Shown here: positions 59,203 through 64,000 of the stretch, piece after piece | How the letters are laid out: every line of letters begins with the position of its first letter | Numbering within the stretch: the stretch's first letter is position 1 | NCBI GenBank assembly: GCA_003952965.2 | Contig: CM025855.1 | Coordinates: 14,141,833-14,205,832, forward strand | Direction of reading: 5' to 3' | DNA length: 64,000 bases | Source of the DNA: Morella rubra | Lineage: Eukaryota > Streptophyta > Magnoliopsida > Fagales > Myricaceae | Notes under the pieces: generated by a model | Databases searched by the model: none | What the model saw: the letters and a program-made list of their open reading frames with translations, nothing else | Told to the model about the DNA's origin: nothing | Translations under genes and position numbers: made by a program

Positions 59203-60340
59203 TATGATCCCTTAACTACCACCCTAAAATCCAGCGAAAAATCCTCATGACCAGTTATACTCATAAATTTGTGGTAGACACAACTCAGTAACATGTGGCT
59301 ACGTATTTTTGAGTATTCAACGAAGAAAGAGAGGAATGTAATCATATTACAAAAGAGAACCATGCTATAGAATGAATTTTTTATGCCTAAATTATTTTTT
59401 CCTTTTTTTTTATGAAACGATGCATATTATATATTGAAAAGTAAAGAACACTACAAATAATAATATATTTAATGCGCTAACAGCGTATTTAGAAAAAAAA
59501 AAAAAGCTCTAACAGCGTAGGAAAAAAAATGCGCTAAACAAATGTCAACGTGTGGGGGGTGCATGAGTGGGCCAGTCCAAAAAGTTGTGAAAACTGGATG
59601 GGGGACAGCGATGTTCAAAAATGGCCAGATTAGATACACCGTACACGCCAACATATTTGTTGGGCTTTGCAATATTAAAGACAAAAGTGATTCTGGTAAG
59701 AGGTGTTAAAGGGACCTGCCCGAGCAGTGTGGGTCTCGCGGTCGTTCTAGAAGTCCCCATTTGGCCATTTGGTCAAAAAAGAACTTCCTCTTGAATTGAA
59801 TTCGACCCCGTGAGAAGAAGAGAGAGAGAAGTCCCCATTTGGCCATTTGGTCAAAGTTACGATCGTTGGTAGGGGGAGAAGAAGAGAGAGAAAAAACAAA
59901 ATCAACTGCCACCGTACTGTTCAAGTACGTATAGCCTATCCAATAGATCTTACACTTTTGCACCGCGGAATGACATGACCTTACGAAGGAAGGGAAGTAG
60001 GAACGCATAGAAAAAAAAAATAAAATAAATAAAATAAAATAATTAGATAAAACCAGACAAGACCCTACGAAGAAAGGGAAAAGACGTATCAATATGGCCA
60101 TGTGGGTCCCGCGCTTATTTTCATATTTGTTGCTTGGACAGATTTTTTTTTTTCTTAGATTTTTATATTAGGGCTAAAGTTGCTTCAGCGGATTTAGACA
60201 TATAGAGGGAGCTTTGTCTGCGCGCATCAACGTTTGGAATCTGTACACAGACGGGACGCCTGACAAGCGCCAGTGTGTATGCCTTAAAGATGAGACAGAA
60301 ACTTAGAACCAGGGGAAAAATAATCTTCCACCCGAATTGT
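59203..60340. other. Intergenic with short direct repeats
   Basis: No gene recognised. AAGTCCCCATTTGGCCATTT followed by GGTCAAA occurs at 59751-59777 and again at 59830-59856, separated by a GAAGAAGAGAGAGAG-containing spacer that is itself partly duplicated. Confidence 0.6.
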
Positions 60341-60342
60341 AG

Positions 60343-60530
60343 GTGATCCCCGGACCAACATCTGCTGCAATTTGAGTGACCGAATTGCAGTGCAGTTCGA
60401 GAGAGAAGGGTGTGGGTCCCGCCCGGGACCCACACCTGCCCGAGCAACATTGCAATGTTCGGGCAGGTGTGGGTCTTGCTCGGGACCCACACCCCTCTCT
60501 CACGAACTGCAGCAGATCTCCCCCTGTGAT
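60343..60530. repeat. Foldback element with GTGTGGGTCCCG arms
   Basis: Core arms run from TGCAGTTCG (60391) to CGAACTGCA (60511) around a centre AACATTGCAATGTT. Each arm contains GTGTGGGTCCCG and its complement CGGGACCCACAC, so there is a hairpin within the hairpin. The outer parts (ATCTGCTGCAATTTGAG / ATCTGCTGCAGTTCGTGAG) extend the pairing with gaps. Shares GTGGGTCCCGC and CTGCAATTCGG-type words with the foldback at 45776-45932. Confidence 0.8.
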
Positions 60531-61138
60531 CCCCATCCAAAATTAATTATGCCGAGTGACGGCTGACAGAACTCCGAAGTTGCAGTCCCATTCCATAAAA
60601 AACACGGAGAATTGACGGCTGAAACAAGTTACGCAGAGGGACCGTGGCGTCCAATTCTAAATGGATCAAGGGAGACAATCATCCTGATTGTCAGGCGATT
60701 ATACACGTGGCTTTCCGATTTAGCAGTTAGTAACGAACATAATCACCACACGTGCGCCGGTTATATTTCTTTCCCCCATTTTAACAACATAAATTCATAA
60801 TGTCCGTTTAGAAGTTCCAAGTGGTCATTTTCACAGCATACATCCCCTCCCCACTTACGACGTTGTGCCCTAGCGGTAGATGCGGTGCCTGAAACCACTG
60901 TCGTTGCCCTGTATCTTTTTTTGAATTAGCCAACCAGCCATCGAAATTGGCCACTATTTGCTATTCTCTTCAAGCACCCATAAACCTTTTGCGATTCGTA
61001 TTCGTCGTTTCGCGTTCAGCAGTACAAGGCCATTAACGTTGGGTTCTTATTGAATATATACTTCCCTGACTTGTAACGAAGACTACGTCAGATGGTAGCC
61101 GCCACAAAGGGAACCCAGCACGATGTTTTATTCTGGAC

Positions 61139-61833
61139 CTGCCGGAGGAACTGATCAGGGACATTTTACTTCACATTGTGCGATCGGGATCGCCGGAATT
61201 TTATCCTTTATGCTAGCGAACCGCCGCTGTCGGTTCCACGTACTTTACAATCACCAGTTGGTATCCGCTGTAAGGATAGAAAGACTGCCCCGCAAGGATC
61301 ACAACCAGACTCGGTCATTCAACGCATCCAACGTTTCTGTGCCATGAGTAATCCCGATGTCCTGTTCTTGCGGGCATGGAGCTGGCTGTGGAAAACCCAA
61401 TTGGGAGTCAAGATTACAGGACTGGGAGGTCCATTCTCAGGTATTCTCGGATAATTGGGAGCAATCTGGGGGAATACATTCACTAAATTTTTTGAGCGAT
61501 AAGTGGGAGGAATCTGAATCATGTTGCAGAGGCAATGGTGGGTTGGAGCTATCAGCTCGGTCTGGCTTTGGCGCAGATAGAGAGTACGTGAGGCCTTTGT
61601 GCCCTTGTGGGGTGAACGTGTTTTTTCCAGCAATAATGCAGGCCATAACTTGCACAAGAAATCGCTACCACATACCACCAATTTCGTACTGGTTCGAACT
61701 CTGGGAATCGGACCCCGATATATTTGATTATCTATGCGTCGGGTGCTGGGGTCTTATGGAGGTTATTCATTTTTTAATGTCATGTAATCCTAACGAGGTG
61801 CAGGTGCATATCCACCGAACCACTCGTCACTGA
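61139..61833 (+). pseudogene. Decayed F-box-like gene (At1g67623-like), low certainty
   Basis: Pieces in three frames, in order. First LPEELIRDILLHIVRSGSPE (F-box start, 61139-), then LANRRCRFHVLYNHQLV (61123-61347 frame), then QRFCAMSNPDVLFLRAW (61176-61454 frame). The last resembles the 'C..C.NPE.LFR.GM' segment of small F-box proteins. A Cys/Trp-rich frame at 61357-61833 follows and may be its 3' part. Frame changes and stops mean no intact product. Upstream 60842-61138 and downstream 61834-62410 show nothing clear. Confidence 0.4.
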
Positions 61834-62040
61834 ATTGGCTACGAAGGTGACATTTCTGTTCCATAATATCGTTTTGCTGTTTGCCAATATAGTTAACTAC
61901 TTTCGAATGGCCGAATTTATGGGTGTCTTTAATATTGATAAACTGATGTTAATTTTCAGCAACACGCAGTTTTTAATCTTTTACCAATACCATCGATCTT
62001 ATTTATTGTGTTGTTTACCATACGACAGAGATGTTAATTA

Positions 62041-63060
62041 ATTTGTAGAATGGATGTTTTCAGATGTTGCGGACCAGATATAGTCCTTCCGCAGTAAATT
62101 TAATTGCATGTCATCACTGGTGTACAGAGTCTAAATTTTGAAAGCAAAGGAATGCTTCAATGTCAAAACTCGGAACTCAAAAGATCATGGTCCGCCAAAC
62201 AGCAGTTGAAACAAAAATTAGGGACTAGATTGGAGGATCTAGCCAATTAAAAATATGCATATTACTCAGTTGCTCAATGTTCTTTGCAGACAAAGCATCC
62301 GTGTGTTATTTGTATAATTAGTGCATGGTTGTAGTTCATTTTTAAGTGGTCTGCTTGTACGTAGTTCATTCATGTTCTCATTGGTTGTAGTTCATTTTTT
62401 TGTTGATAAGTAGTGGTGGTTGTAGTTCAATTGAAGTCCATCCATCTATACACTGTGTTTGATCCATGTCATGAGGGCAAGCAAAATTCAGAAATTCTTC
62501 CTTTCGTTTCGTCAAATTCAAAGTGTTGGGCTACAAGTCGCACGAATACTACTGCGGAGTCAAAGCATGCACCTTTGAAGACATCTTGGACATATGTGGA
62601 TGGTTTCAAAGGTTTCGAAGATAGCGTGGAAACCAGATATGAAACTCTATTCCAAACAAAGCCGTAAGGTTTCGAAAGGAAAAAGCTGGGGATATGGGAA
62701 CGGCTTGTAAGTTTTTTCATAAAACGGGTCGCTTAATTTGTGCTTAAGATCTGGTCAAATGTTTTTAAATGATCATGATGCATGTAGCTTTAAAAACCGC
62801 TAGATCGTGGGGATTTCATCTTAACCGTTGCTCATAATTGCCCATGACATTGCCAAGGACAATAACCGAAACGCGCGCACGCCAGGTGCTCGATGCGCAC
62901 ACTACCAGTGAATGTAGGAATTTATTAAAATCTCTTCTTAATGCGTCACTAACAATATGGAAGGGGAGGGGAGACTTAGCTGGGGGAAATTTCGTCTCCG
63001 ACTCTCCCCTTTGCAAAACGCTGCGTTCAGTTAAGTTACGTTACTCCAGATAATATTTGT
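62041..63060. other. Intergenic, no gene recognised
   Basis: Contains repeated TGGTTGTAGTTCATTTTT words (62325-62430) and short frames on both strands (62413-62667 plus, 62838-63053 plus) with no recognisable product. Confidence 0.5.
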
Positions 63061-63195
63061 TCGACGTCATTTTTAAAAGAAGATAAACGCAGTTAATTAA
63101 GTGTTTCTCGTTGGACAAATTAAGAATATTGTACGTCGTTTTTGTCTTCATTCCAATTAAAGAGATAAACGCAGATTTAGAAAAAAAAAAAAAAA
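63060..63195 (+). repeat. Copy of the dispersed GATAAACGCAG repeat
   Basis: Shares TCCAGATAATATTTGT, TTTTTGTCTTCATTCCAA and AGAGATAAACGCAGATTT with 54505-54720, about 8.5 kb away. Ends in an A-run. Confidence 0.65.
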
Positions 63196-63368
63196 AAGAT
63201 GCATGAAATTATCAAATTTAAATAACATATATAACCAAGGCATGCCAGTACAGTACTAATCATAAATTAAACTATTACAAAAAAGGTGGCCAGAGACATG
63301 CTAGTACTGCGCGCCTTTGGTTGCGCGACGTCCTAGATACTGTCGCGGTCATCGCCGGATGAGTTAAT

Positions 63369-63988
63369 TCACACGATACGGTGTCCCATGAAATTCTCCC
63401 AGTTGTAGCACTCCTCACCCGATGAACCACCGCTCCCGTCGGTGTCCTCCAGCTCATCCCATAAGGTATCTGCGGATTCAACAGAACAGTTTGAGCCGGC
63501 ATGCATGAAAGACTATTAATATTGTTACGTACATATATAATTTAAAGAACAGTACTTGGTCCGGTTACAAATGCATGCATGTCAAACGTGCATGTAATGG
63601 ATGGAGATTAAAATCGATCGAAAATTAATATACATGTACCCACACCGTACCTCGTCTGCGTCGTCTCTGCATGGAAGCCCTCCGAGTAGTGTTTGGGGCA
63701 GGCCGGTCCGCCACATCCCGTGTCCGATTGCAATTTCCTGGGCCGAGAGGACGGCTCGGCAGGAGTAGGGGAAGAGGAAGAGGATGGCTCCCTTACCCCA
63801 CGTCGCGCCCTACTGCTTGTTGTGGCAGGAGGAGAGTTTCCGCGTGGACGCGTGGTAGAATTAACGGCCGGTGGGCTCGGTGGAATGTCAACGAGATCAC
63901 GGGGAGCGGGAGATTTCATGACCGAGTACTCTGGGCTCGGACGTCGTTCTGTAGACGGACGATAGCGTCGGCGGGAAGCAGGAGTCAT
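63369..63988 (-). CDS. Small two-exon gene, Ser/Pro/Arg-rich protein of unknown function
   Basis: Exon 1 63988-63640 and exon 2 63469-63369, joined in phase by GT-AG (donor GTGTGG|GTACAT, acceptor ATCCGCAG|AT), giving 149 residues. It starts MTPASRRRYRPSTERRPSPE, has a long Ser/Pro/Arg-rich low-complexity middle (SSSSSPTPAEPSSRPRK) and a Cys pair (GCGGPAC). An acidic conserved-looking end crosses the junction: RYGVDTLWDELEDTDGSGG, then EECYNWENFMGHRIV and a stop. The phase-perfect join into an open acidic tail makes a real gene likely. Possibly nuclear or regulatory by composition (inference). Only 12 nt of upstream sequence is visible. Family not recognised. Confidence 0.6.
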
Positions 63989-64000
63989 GGTGGGCGGAGA

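Noticed and set aside
1..64000. CRISPR array, operon or bacterial-type system
   Set aside because: Spliceosomal introns, plant gene families and plant transposons throughout. The regular repeats (55771-56195) lack unique spacers of even length.

Overview
This window is nuclear DNA from a flowering plant, most likely a eudicot. The genes have many short, AT-rich GT-AG introns. Gene families include a kinesin-14 with a calponin-homology domain, SYP4 syntaxin and a PHD+RING protein. The spaces between genes are full of plant transposable elements: LINE, LTR, Mutator-like, CACTA-like, MITE and SINE. I cannot name the species. A run of exactly 1000 N (35187-36186) marks a scaffold gap, and several single-base frame breaks at homopolymers or microsatellites suggest a draft-quality assembly.

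Left third (1-31200): three ordinary genes. A Qa-SNARE of the SYP4 group (minus strand, cut by the left edge) has its first coding exon at 2014-1821 and its second at 217-1. A PHD+RING nuclear protein (minus, 6625-3791) has a 5' UTR intron ending exactly at its ATG and one reading-frame break in a GA-rich acidic tract. A complete 19-exon KIN-14/KCH kinesin lies on the plus strand (23208-30732). It contains a U12-type AT-AC intron in the motor domain and two single-base losses in one coiled-coil exon. Between these genes are AT-rich spacers, MITEs, SINE-like elements and a 2.1-kb tandem duplication (12828-16855).

Middle third (31200-54000): a transposon graveyard. It holds a degenerate LINE (minus, about 39320 to beyond the gap) split by a solo LTR, CACTA-type subterminal repeats, and two retroelement ORFs of the 'putative plant transposon protein' type. 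It also holds a Mutator-like element (46440-51560) with long terminal inverted repeats and a perfect 9-bp target duplication. That element carries a GRF zinc-finger gene. A 1.5-kb foldback element is nested inside its right terminal repeat, and the foldback loop contains a decayed RING-finger gene fragment. A second GRF zinc-finger gene lies at 42684-43135.

Right third (54000-64000): gene fragments and repeats. The most striking structure is a 921-bp near-perfect inverted repeat (56652-57572, 8-bp loop). Each arm carries the same fragment of a CLASSY-type SNF2 helicase, a family that recruits Pol IV for RNA-directed DNA methylation. If transcribed, it would fold into a long hairpin of RdDM-component sequence. 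Beside it are two receptor-kinase fragments, a LINE zinc-binding fragment, a 60-bp minisatellite, a foldback element and a decayed F-box-like gene. A small two-exon gene of unknown function (63988-63369, minus) ends the window.
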